From Clusia tigrina (taxonomy: Eukaryota > Arthropoda > Insecta > Diptera > Clusiidae): 64,000 bases of DNA. The position numbers were made by a program, and so were the translations under genes. This document shows positions 38,775-50,870 of the stretch, piece after piece. The stretch is from assembly GCA_920105625.2 (NCBI GenBank), contig OV050031.1, positions 51,478,205 through 51,542,204 of the forward strand. The letters are read 5' to 3'. The notes under the pieces are model-generated. The model was not told the DNA's origin and ran no database searches. It was given only the letters and a program-made list of their open reading frames with translations. Positions within the stretch are counted from its first letter, which is position 1. The number at the start of each line of letters is the position of its first letter.

Positions 38775-41700
38775 TTTTATACTGTGCGTAATATAACTAT
38801 CAAAGTTTGCAATATTGAAATGCTGTAACTTTTTACTGGAGTGCCATAAGACCTTTAAATTTTGTGACAATAATGTACTATTGTCAATTCGAGATATCGG
38901 TATAACAGTGCTACCCTCGAGTAAAAATGAAACACTGATGAAACTTAAAAATTCACTAACTTTTATACTGTGTGTAATATAACTATCAAAGTTTGCAGCA
39001 TTCAAATGCTGTAACTTTTTACTGGTGCGCCATAAGAACTTGAAATTTTGTGACAATAAAGTACTATTGTCAATTTGAAATATCGGTAAAACAGTGCTAC
39101 CCTTCAGTAAAAAATGAAACACTGATGCAACTTCAAAATTCACTAACTTTTATACTGTGCGTAATATAACTATCAAAGTTTGCAATATTGAAATGCTGTA
39201 ACTTTTTACTGGAGCGTCATAAGACCTTGAAATTTTGTGACAATAAAGTTCTATTGTTAATTTAAAATATCGGTATAACAGTGCTACCCTTGAGTAAAAA
39301 ATGAAACACTGATGCAACTACATAATTCACTAACTTTTATACTGTGCGTAATATAATTATCAAAGATTTCAAAATTTAAATGCTGTAATTTTTTATTGGT
39401 GCGTCATACGACTTTAAAATTTTGTGACAATAAAGTACTATTTGTCAATTTGAGATATCGGTATAGCAGTGCGGCCCTTGAGTAAAAAAATGAAACACTG
39501 ATGCAACTATAAAATTCGCTAACTTTTATCCTGTGCGTAATATAACTATCACAGTTTGCAACATTGAAATGCTGTAACTTTTTACTGGAACGTAATTAGA
39601 CCTTGAAATTTTGTGACAATAATGCACTATTGTCATTTTGAGATATCGGTGTAACAGTGCTAACCTTGAGTAATAAGTGAAACACTGATGCAACTACAAA
39701 ATTCACTAACTTTTATACGGTGAGTAATATAACTATCAAAGTTTGCAACATTGAAATGCTGTAACTTTTTACTGGTGCGTCATAAGACCTTGAAATTTTG
39801 TGACAATAATGTACTATTGTCAATTCGAGATATCGGTATAACAGTGCTACCCTTGAGTAAAAATGAAACACTGATGAAACTTCAAAATTCACTCACTTTT
39901 ATACTGTGCGTAATATAACTATCAAAGTTTGCAACATTGAAAGGCTGTAACTTTTACTGGTGCTTTATAAGAGCTTGAAATTTTGTGACAATAAGGTACC
40001 ATTGTCAATTGGAGATATCGGTATAACAGTGCTACCCTTGAGTAAAAATGAAACTTTGATGAAACTTCAAAATTCACTAACTTTTAACCTGTGCGTAATA
40101 TAACTATCAAAGTTTGCAACATTGAAATGCTGTAACTTTTTACTGGTTCTATGAAGTAAACCTCAAAATTTTGTAACAAAAAAAAAACTATTATTGTCAA
40201 TTTGAAATATCGGTAAAACAGTGTTACCCTTGTGTAGAAAATGAAACACTGATGCAACTACAAAATTCACTAACTTTTATACTGTGCGTAATATAACTAT
40301 CAAAGTTTGCAACATTGAAATGCTGTAACTTTTTACTGGTTCTATGAAGTAAACCTCAAAATTTTGTAACAAAAAAAAAACTATTATTGTCAATTTGAAA
40401 TATCGGTAAAACAGTGTTACCCTTGTGTAGAAAATGAAACACTGATGCAACTACAAAATTCACTAACTTTTATACTGTGCGTAATATAACTATCAAAGTT
40501 TGCAACATTGAAAGGCTGTAACTTTTACAGGTGCTTTATAAGAGCTTGAAATTTTGTGACAATAAGGTACCATTGTCAATTGGAGACACGGTATAATAGT
40601 GCTACCCTTGAGTAAAAATGAAACTTTGATGAAACTTCAAAATTCACTAACTTTTAACCTGTGCGTAATATAACTATCAAAGTTTGCAACATTGAAATGC
40701 TGTAACTTTTTACTGGTTTTATGAAGTAAACCTAAAAATTTTGTAACAAAAAAAAAACTATTATTGTCAATTTGAAATATCGGTAAAACAGTGTTACCCT
40801 TGTGTAGAAAATGAAACACTGATGCAACTACAAAATTCACTAACTTTTATACTGCGCGTAATATAACTATCAAAGTTTGCAACATTGAAATGCTGTAACT
40901 TTTTACTGGTGCGCCATAAGAACTTGAAATTTTGTGACAATAAAGTACTATTGTCAATTTGAAATATCGGTAAAACAGTGCTACCCTTGAGTAAAAAATG
41001 AAACACTGATGCAACTTCAAAATTCACTAACTTTTATACTGTGCGTAATATAACTATCAAAGTTTGCAATATTGAAATGCTGTAACTTTTTACTGGAGTG
41101 CCATAAGACCTTTAAATTTTGTGACAATAATGTACTATTGTCAATTCGAGATATCGGTATAACAGTGCTACCCTCGAGTAAAAATGAAACACTGATGAAA
41201 CTTAAAAATTCACTAACTTTTATACTGTGTGTAATATAACTATCAAAGTTTGCAGCATTCAAATGCTGTAACTTTTTACTGGTGCGCCATAAGAACTTGA
41301 AATTTTGTGACAATAAAGTACTATTGTCAATTTGAAATATCGGTAAAACAGTGCTACCCTTCAGTAAAAAATGAAACACTGATGCAACTTCAAAATTCAC
41401 TAACTTTTATACTGTGCGTAATATAACTATCAAAGTTTGCAATATTGAAATGCTGTAACTTTTTACTGGAGCGTCATAAGACCTTGAAATTTTGTGACAA
41501 TAAAGTTCTATTGTTAATTTAAAATATCGGTATAACAGTGCTACCCTTGAGTAAATAATGAAACACTGATGCAACTACAAAATTCACTAACTTTTATACT
41601 GTGCGTAATATAATTATCAAAGATTTCAAAATTTAAATGCTGTAATTTTTTATTGGTGCGTCATACGACTTTAAAATTTTGTGACAATAAAGTACTATTT

Positions 41701-42531
41701 GTCAATTTGAGATATCGGTATAGCAGTGCGGCCCTTGAGTAAAAAAATGAAACACTGATGCAACTATAAAATTCGCTAACTTTTATCCTGTGCGTAATAT
41801 AACTATCACAGTTTGCAACATTGAAATGCTGTAACTTTTTACTGGAACGTAATTAGACCTTGAAATTTTGTGACAATAATGCACTATTGTCATTTTGAGA
41901 TATCGGTGTAACAGTGCTAACCTTGAGTAATAAGTGAAACACTGATGCAACTACAAAATTCACTAACTTTTATACGGTGAGTAATATAACTATCAAAGTT
42001 TGCAACATTGAAATGCTGTAACTTTTTACTGGTGCGTCATAAGACCTTGAAATTTTGTGACAATAATGTACTATTGTCAATTCGAGATATCGGTATAACA
42101 GTGCTACCCTTGAGTAAAAATGAAACACTGATGAAACTTCAAAATTCACTCACTTTTATACTGTGCGTAATATAACTATCAAAGTTTGCAACATTGAAAG
42201 GCTGTAACTTTTACTGGTGCGTTATAAGAGCTTGAAATTTTGTGACAATAAGGTACCATTGTCAATTGGAGATATCGGTATAACAGTGCTACCCTTGAGT
42301 AAAAATGAAACTTTGATGAAACTTCAAAATTCACTAACTTTTAACCTGTGCGTAATATAACTATCAAAGTTTGCAACATTGAAATGCTGTAACTTTTTAC
42401 TGGTTCTATGAAGTAAACCTCAAAATTTTGTAACAAAAAAAAAACTATTATTGTCAATTTGAAATATCGGTAAAACAGTGTTACCCTTGTGTAGAAAATG
42501 AAACACTGATGCAACTACAAAATTCACTAAC
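38775..42531. repeat. 3757-bp super-unit, copy 2
   Basis: Same composition and lengths as 28060-31816: 8-mer (38775-40274), G (40275-40467), F'-G (40468-40844) and 9-mer (40845-42531). Offsets between matching landmarks are exactly 10,715 bp. A few private changes are visible, such as 'tactgcgcg' near 40850, 'cttgagtaaaaaatg' instead of 'cttcag' near 40985, and 'gcgttataagagc' near 42220. It closes the H-less domain. Confidence 0.88.
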
Positions 42532-45500
42532 TTTTATACTGTGCGTAATATAACTATCAAAGTTTGCAACATTGAAATGCAGTAACTTTTTACTGGTGCG
42601 TCATAAGACCTTGAAATTTTGTGACAATAAAGTACTATTATCAATTTGAAATATCGGTATAATAGTGCTAATTTTGAGTAAAAAATGAAACACTGATGCA
42701 ACTTAAAAATTCACTAACTTTTATACTGTGCGTAATATAACTATCAAAGTTTGCAATATTGAAATGCTGTTACTTTTTACTAGTGCGTCTTAAGACCTTG
42801 AAATTTTGTGACAATAATGTACTATTATCAATTTGAAATATTGCTATAACAATGCTACCTTTGAGTAAAAAATGAACCACTGAAGCAACTTCAAAATTCA
42901 CTAACGTTTGCAACATTGAAATGCTGAACTTTTTACTGGTGCGTCATAAAACCTCGAAATTTTGTGACAATAAAATACTATTGTCAATTTGAAATATCGG
43001 TAAAACAGTGCTACCCTTGTGTAAAAAATGAAACACTGATGCAACTACAAAATTCACTAACTTTTAGACTGTGTGTAATGAAACTATCAAAGTTTGCCAC
43101 ATTGAAATGCTGTAACTTTTTACTGGTGGGCCATAAGAACATGAAATTTTGTGACAATAATGTACTATTGTCAATTCGAGATATCGGTATAACAGTGCTA
43201 CCCTTGAGTAAAAATGAAACACTGATGAAACTTCAAAATTCACTAACTTTTATACTGTGCGTAATATAACTATCAAAGTTTGCAACATTGAAATGCTGTA
43301 ACTTTTTACTGGAGCGTCATAAGACCTTGAAATTTTGTGACAATAAAGTACTATTGTCAATTTAAAATATCGGTATAACAGTGCAACCTTTGAGTAAAAA
43401 ATGAAACACTGATGCAACTGCAAAATTCACTAAATTTTATACTGTGCGTAATATAACTATCAAAGTTTGCAACATTGAAATGCTGTAACTTTTTACTGGT
43501 GCGTCATAAGACCTTGAAATTTTGTGACAATAAAGTACTATTATCAATTTGAAATATCGGTATAATAGTGCTAATTTTGAGTAAAAAATGAAACACTGAT
43601 GCAACTTAAAAATTCAGTAACTTTTATACTGTGCGTAATATAACTATCAAAGTTTGCAATATTGAAATGCTGTTACTTTTTACTAGTGCGTCTTAAGACC
43701 TTGAAATTTTGTGACAATAATGTACTATTATCAATTTGAAATATTGCTATAACAATGCTACCTTTGAGTAAAAAATGAACCACTGAAGCAACTTCAAAAT
43801 TCACTAACGTTTGCAACATTGAAATGCTGAACTTTTTACTGGTGCGTCATAAAACCTCGAAATTTTGTGACAATAAAATACTACTGTCAATTTGAAATAT
43901 CGGTAAAACAGTGCTACCCTTGTGTAAAAAATGAAACACTGATGCAACTACAAAATTCACTAACTTTTAGACTGTGTGTAATAAGACTATCAAAGTTTGC
44001 CACATTGAAATGCTGTAACTTTTTACTGGTGGGCCATAAGAACATGAAATTTTGTGACAATAATGTACTATTGTCAATTCGAGATATCGGTATAACAGTG
44101 CTACCCTTGAGTAAAAATGAAACACTGATGAAACTTAAAAATTCACTAACTTTTATACTGTGCGTAATATAACTATCAAAGTTTGCAACATTGAAATGCT
44201 GTAACTTTTTACTGGAGTGCCATAAGACCTTTAAATTTTGTGACAATAATGTACTATTGTCAATTCGAGGTATCGGTATAACAGTGCTACCCTTCAGTAA
44301 AAAATGAAACACTGATGCAACTTCAAAATTCACTAACTTTTATACTGTGCGTAATATAACTATCAAAGTTTGCAATATTCAAATGCTGTAACTTTTTACT
44401 GGAGCGTCATAAGACCTTGACATTTTGTGACAATAAAGTTCTATTGTTAATATAAAATATCGGTATAATAGTGCTAATTTTGAGTAAAAAATGAAACACT
44501 GATGCAACTTAAAAATTCACTAACTTTTATACTGTGCATAATATAACTATCAAAGGTTGCAACATTGAAATGCTAAAACTTTTTACTGGTGCGTCATAAG
44601 AACTTGAAATTTTGTGACAATAAAGTACTATTGTCAATTTGAAATATCGGTATAACAGTGCTACCCTTGAGTAAAAAATGAAACACTGATGCAACTACAA
44701 AATTCACTAACTTTTATACTGTGCGTAATATAATTATCAAAGTTTTCAAAATTTAAATGCTGTAATTTTTTATTGGTGCGTCATACGACTTTAAAATTTT
44801 GTGACAATAAAGTACTATTTGTCAATTTGAGATATCGGTATAGCAGTGCGGCCCTTGAGTAAAAAAATGAAACACTGATGCAACTATAAAATTCGCTAAC
44901 TTTTATCCTGTGCGTAATATAACTATCACAGTTTGCAACATTGAAATGCTGTAACTTTTTACTGGAACGTAATTAGACCTTGAAATTTTGTGACAATAAT
45001 GCACTATTGTCATTTTGAGATATCGGTGTAACAGTGCTAACCTTGAGTAATAAGTGAAACACTGATGCAACTACAAAATTCACTAACTTTTATACGGTGA
45101 GTAATATAACTATCAAAGTTTGCAACATTGAAATGCTGTAACTTTTTACTGGTGCGTCATAAGACCTTGAAATTTTGTGACAATAATGTACTATTGTCAA
45201 TTCGAGATATCGGTATAACAGTGCTACCCTTGAGTAAAAATGAAACACTGATGAAACTTCAAAATTCACTCACTTTTATACTGTGCGTAATATAACTATC
45301 AAAGTTTGCAACATTGAAAGGCTGTAACTTTTACTGGTGCTTTATAAGAGCTTGAAATTTTGTGAGAATAAGGTACCATTGTCAATTGGAGATATCGGTA
45401 TAACAGTGCTACCCTTGAGTAAAAATGAAACTTTGATGAAACTTCAAAATTCACTAACTTTTAGCCTGTGCGTAATATAACTATCAAAGTTTGCAACATT

Positions 45501-45651
45501 GAAATGCTGTAACTTTTTACTGGTTTTATGAAGTAAACCTCAAAATTTTGTAACAAAAAAAAAACTATTATTGTCAATTTGAAATATCGGTAAAACAGTG
45601 TTACCCTTGTGTAGAAAATGAAACACTGATGCAACTACAAAATCCACTAAC
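42532..45651. repeat. Mixed block with a 903-bp-spaced duplication, then H-type HOR
   Basis: Segment 42540-43310 recurs at 43443-44213 (offset 903 bp). It includes monomers with 'tgttactttttactagtgcg', one lacking about 30 bp ('cactaacgtttgcaac' near 42900) and one with 'aaatgctgaactt' (two bases lost). After 44214 come B-H-C-D-E-F-G with 'actggtt' at 45519. The left part, 42532 to about 43200, matches 60565-61233 at an offset of 18,033 bp. Confidence 0.83.
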
Positions 45652-47795
45652 TTTTATACTGTGCGTAATATAACTATCAAAGTTTGCAACATTGAAATGC
45701 TGTAACTTTTTACTGGTGCGTCATAAGACCTTGAAATTTTGTGACAATAAAGTACTATTGTCACTTGGAGATATCGGTATAACAGTGCTACCCTTGAGTA
45801 AAAATGAAACACTGATGCAACTTCAAAATTCACTAACTTTTATACTGTGCGTAATATAACTATCAAAGTTTGCAATATTGAAATGCTGTAACTTTTTACT
45901 GGAGGGTCATAAGACCTTGAAATTTTGTGACAATAAAGTTCTATTGTTAATTTAAAATATCGGTATAATAGTGCTAATTTTGAGTAAAAAATGAAACACT
46001 GATGCAACTTAAAAATTCACTAACTTTTATACTGTGCATAATATAACTATCAAAGGTTGCAACATTGAAATGCTAAAACTTTTTACTGGTGCGTCATAAG
46101 AACTTGAAATTTTGTGACAATAAAGTACTATTGTCAATTTGAGATATCGGTATAACAGTGCTACCCTTGAGTAAAAAATGAAACACTGATGCAACTACAA
46201 AATTCACTAACTTTTATACTGTGCGTAATATAATTATCAAAGTTTTCAAAATTTAAATGCTGTAATTTTTTATTGGTGCGTCATACGACTTTAAAATTTT
46301 GTGACAATAAAGTACTATTTGTCAATTTGAGATATCGGTATAACAGTGCGGCCCTTGAGTAAAAAATGAAACACTGATGCAACTATAAAATTCGCTAACT
46401 TTTATCCTGTGCGTAATATAACTATCACAGTTTGCAACATTGAAATGCTGTAACTTTTTACTGGAACGTAATTAGACGTTGAAATTTTGTGACAATAATG
46501 CACTATTGCCATTTTGAGATATCGGTGTAACAGTGTTAACCTTGAGTAATAAGTGAAACACTGATGCAACTACAAAATTCACTAACTTTTATACGGTGAG
46601 TAATATAAATATCAAAGTTTGCAACATTGAAATGCTGTAACTTTTTACTGGTGCGTCATAAGACCTTGAAATTTTGTGACAATAAAGTACTATTGTCAAT
46701 TCGAGATATCGGTATAACAGTGCTACCCTCGAGTAAAAATGAAACACTGATGAAACTTAAAAATTCACTAACTTTTATACTGTGTGTAATATAACTATCA
46801 AAGTTTGCAGCATTGAAATGCTGTAACTTTTTACTGGTGCGCCATAAGAACTTGAAATCTTGTGACAATAAAGTACTATTGTCAATTTGAAATATCGGTA
46901 AAACAGTGCTACCCTTCAGTAAAAAATGAAACACTGATGAAACTTCAAAATTCACTCACTTTTATACTGTGCGTAATATAACTATCAAAGTTTGCAACAT
47001 TGAAAGGCTGTAACTTTTACTGGTGCTTTATAAGAGCTTGAAATTTTGTGACAATAAGGTACCATTGTCAATTGGAGATATCGGTATAACAGTGCTACCC
47101 TTGAGTAAAAATGAAACTTTGATGAAACTTCAAAATTCACTAACTTTTAACCTGTGCGTAATATAACTATCAAAGTTTGCAACATTGAAATGCTGTAACT
47201 TTTTACTGGTTTTATGAAGTAAACCTCAAAATTTTGTAACAAAAAAAAAACTATTATTGTCAATTTGAAATATCGGTAAAACAGTGTTACCCTTGTGTAG
47301 AAAATGAAACACTGATGCAACTACAAAATTCACTAACTTTTATACTGTGCGTAATATAACTATCAAAGTTTGCAACATTGAAATGCTGTAACTTTTTACT
47401 GGTGCGTCATAAGACCTTGAAATTTTGTGACAATAAAGTACTATTGTCAATTCGAGATATCGGTATAACAGTGCTACCCTTGAGTAAAAATGAAACACTG
47501 ATGCAACTTCAAAATTCACTAACTTTTATACTGTGCGTAATATAACTATCAAAGTTTGCAATATTGAAATGCTGTAACTTTTTACTGGAGGGTCATAAGA
47601 CCTTGAAATTTTGTGACAATAAAGTTCTATTGTTAATTTAAAATATCGGTATAATAGTGCTAATTTTGAGTAAAAAATGAAACACTGATGCAACTTAAAA
47701 ATTCACAAACTTTTATACTGTGCATAATATAACTATCAAAGGTTGCAACATTGAAATGCTAAAACTTTTTACTGGTGCGTCATAAGAACTTGAAA
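45652..47795. repeat. H-type HOR units, one with an A/F hybrid
   Basis: First unit 45652-47337 (G-to-G 1686 bp): X-B-H-C-D-E/X-A-F-G, with an abrupt A-to-F junction near 46935-46945 ('cttcagtaaaaaatg' followed by 'gatgaaacttc' and 'cactcactttt'). The next unit starts at 47338 as X-B-H and continues into the 3075-bp duplication on the right. The canonical 8-mer is again seen between G at 47205 and 48704 (1499 bp). Confidence 0.85.
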
Positions 47796-50700
47796 TTTTG
47801 TGACAATAAAGTACTATTGTCAATTTGAGATATCGGTATAACAGTGCTACCCTTGAGTAAAAAATGAAACACTGATGCAACTACAAAATTCACTAACTTT
47901 TATAATGTGCGTAATATAATTATCAAAGTTTTCAAAATTTAAATGCTGTAAATTTTTATTGGTGCGTCATACGACTTTAAAATTTTGTGACAATAAAGTA
48001 CTATTTGTCAATTTGAGATATCGGTATAACAGTGCGGCCCTTGAGTAAAAAATGAAACACTGATGCAACTATAAAATTCGCTAACTTTTATCCTGTGCGT
48101 AATATAACTATCACAGTTTGCAACATTGAAATGCTGTAACTTTTTACTGGAACGTAATTAGACGTTGAAATTTTGTGACAATAATGCACTATTGCCATTT
48201 TGAGATATCGGTGTAACAGTGCTAACCTTGAGTAATAAGTGAAACACTGATGCAACTACAAAATTCACTAACTTTTATACGGTGAGTAATATAACTATCA
48301 AAGTTTGCAACATTGAAATGCTGTAACTTTTTACTGGTGCGTCATAAGACCTTGAAATTTTGTGACAATAATGTACTATTGTCAATTCGAGATATCGGTA
48401 TAACAGTGCTACCCTTGAGTAAAAATGAAACACTGATGAAACTTCAAAATTCACTCACTTTTATACTGTGCGTAATATAACTATCAAAGTTTGCAACATT
48501 GAAAGGCTGTAACTTTTACTGGTGCTTTATAAGAGCTTGAAATTTTGTGACAATAAGGTACCATTGTCAATTGGAGATATCGGTATAACAGTGCTACCCT
48601 TGAGTAAAAATGAAACTTTGATGAAACTTCAAAATTCACTAACTTTTAACCTGTGCGTAATATAACTATCAAAGTTTGCAACATTGAAATGCTGTAACTT
48701 TTTACTGGTTTTATGAAGTAAACCTCAAAATTTTGTAACAAAAAAAAAACTATTATTGTCAATTTCAAATATCGGTAAAACAGTGTTACCCTTGTGTAGA
48801 AAATGAAACACTGATGCAACTACAAAATTCACTAACTTTTATACTGTGCGTAATATAACTATCAAAGTTTGCAATATTGAAATGCTGTAACTTTTTTCTG
48901 GAGCGTCATAAGACTTTGAAATTTTGTGACAATAAAGTACTATTGTCAATTTAAAATATCGGTATAACAGTGCAACCTTTGAGTAAAAAATGAAACACTG
49001 ATGCAACTGCAAAATTCACTAAATTTTATACTGTGCGTAATATAACTATCAAAGTTTGCAACATTGAAATGCTGTAACTTTTTACTGGTGCGTCATAAGA
49101 CCTTGAAATTTTGTGACAATAAAGTACTATTATCAATTTGAAATATCGGTATAATAGTGCTAATTTTGAGTAAAAAATTAAACACTGATGCAACTTAAAA
49201 ATTCAATAACTTTTATACTGTGCGTAATATAACTATCAAAGTTTGCAATATTGAAATGCTGTTACTTTTTACTAGTGCGTCTTAAGACCTTGAAATTTTG
49301 TGACAATAATGTACTATTATCAATTTGAAATATTGCTATAACAATGCTACCTTTGAGTAAAAAATGAACCACTGAAGCAACTTCAAAATTCACTAACGTT
49401 TGCAACATTGAAATGCTGAACTTTTTACTGGTGCGTCATAAAACCTCGAAATTTTGTGACAATAAAATACTACTGTCAATTTGAAATATCGGTAAAACAG
49501 TGCTACCCTTGTGTAAAAAATGAAACACTGATGCAACTACAAAATTCACTAACTTTTAGACTGTGTGTAATAAAACTATCAAAGTTTGCCACATTGAAAT
49601 GCTGTAACTTTTTACTGGTGGGCCATAAGAACATGAAATTTTGTGACAATAATGTACTATTGTCAATTCGAGATATCGGTATAACAGTGCTACCCTTGAG
49701 TAAAAATGAAACACTGATGCAACTTCAAAGTTCACTTACTTTTATACTGTGCGTAATATAACTATCAAAGTTTGCAACATTGAAATGCTGTAACTTTTTT
49801 CTGGTGCGTCATAAGACGTTGAAATTTTGTGACAATAAAGTACTATTGTCAATTTGAAATATCGCTATAACAGTGCTACCTATGAGTAAAAAATAAAACA
49901 CTGATGCAACTTAAAAATTCACTAACTTTTATACTGTGCGTAATATAACTATCAAAGTTTGCAACATTGAAATGCTGTAACTTTTTACTGGTGCGTCATA
50001 CGACTTTGAAATTTTGTGACAATAATGTACTATTGTCAATTTGAAATATCGCTATAACAGTGCTACCTTTGAGTGAAAAATTAAACACTGATGCAATTTC
50101 AAAATTCACAAACGTTTGCAACATTGAAATGCTGTAACTTTTTACTGGTGAGACATAAGACCTTGAAATTTTGTGACAATAAAGTACTATTGTCAATTTG
50201 AAATATCGCTATAACAGTGCTACCTTTGAGTAAAAAATTAAACACTGATGCAACTTAAAAATTCACTAACTTTTATACTGTGCGTAATATAACTATCAAA
50301 GTTTGCAACATTGAAATGCTGTAACTTTTTTATGTTGCGTCTTAAGACTTTGAAATCTTGTGACAATAATGTACTATTGTCAATTTGAAATATCGCTATA
50401 ACAGTGCTACCTTTGAGTAAAAAATGAAACACTGATGCAATTTCAAAATTCACTAACGTTTGCAACATTGAAATGCTGTAACTTTTTACTGGTGAGTCAT
50501 AAGACCTTGAAATTTTGTGATATTAAAGAACTATTGTCAATTTGAAAAATCGCTATAACAGTGCTACCTTTGAGTAAAAAATTAAACACTGATGACACTT
50601 AAAAATTCATTACCTTTTATACTGTGCTTAATATAACTATCAAAGTTTGCAACATTGAAATGCTGTGACTTTTTGCTGTTGCGTCATAAGACTTTTAAAT

Positions 50701-50870
50701 TTTGTGACAATAAAATACTATTGTGAATTTGAAATATCGGTAAAACAGTGCTACCCTTGAGTAAAAATCAAACACTGATGCAACTACAAAATTCACTAAC
50801 TTTTATACTGTCAAAGTTTGCAATATTGAAATACTGTAACTTTTTACTGGTGCGTCATAAGAAGTTAAAA
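47796..50870. repeat. 3075-bp segmental unit, copy 1
   Basis: Landmarks recur exactly 3075 bp to the right: 'tataatgtgc' at 47901 and 50976, 'actggtt' at 48704 and 51779, and matching sites at 49456/52531 and 49996/53071. The unit joins the C-D-E-F-G end of an H-type HOR to the mixed monomers otherwise seen at 9120-10457, so it links two monomer populations. The left limit is near 47796, where it stops matching sequence upstream of 50871. Confidence 0.88.

Noticed and set aside
42964..43269. Plus-strand open frame of 101 codons, repeated near 43867, 49456, 52531, 55833 and 60997
   Set aside because: It is the same shortened-monomer block read in another frame; it occurs only where a deletion monomer shifts the frame, with no sign of coding constraint.
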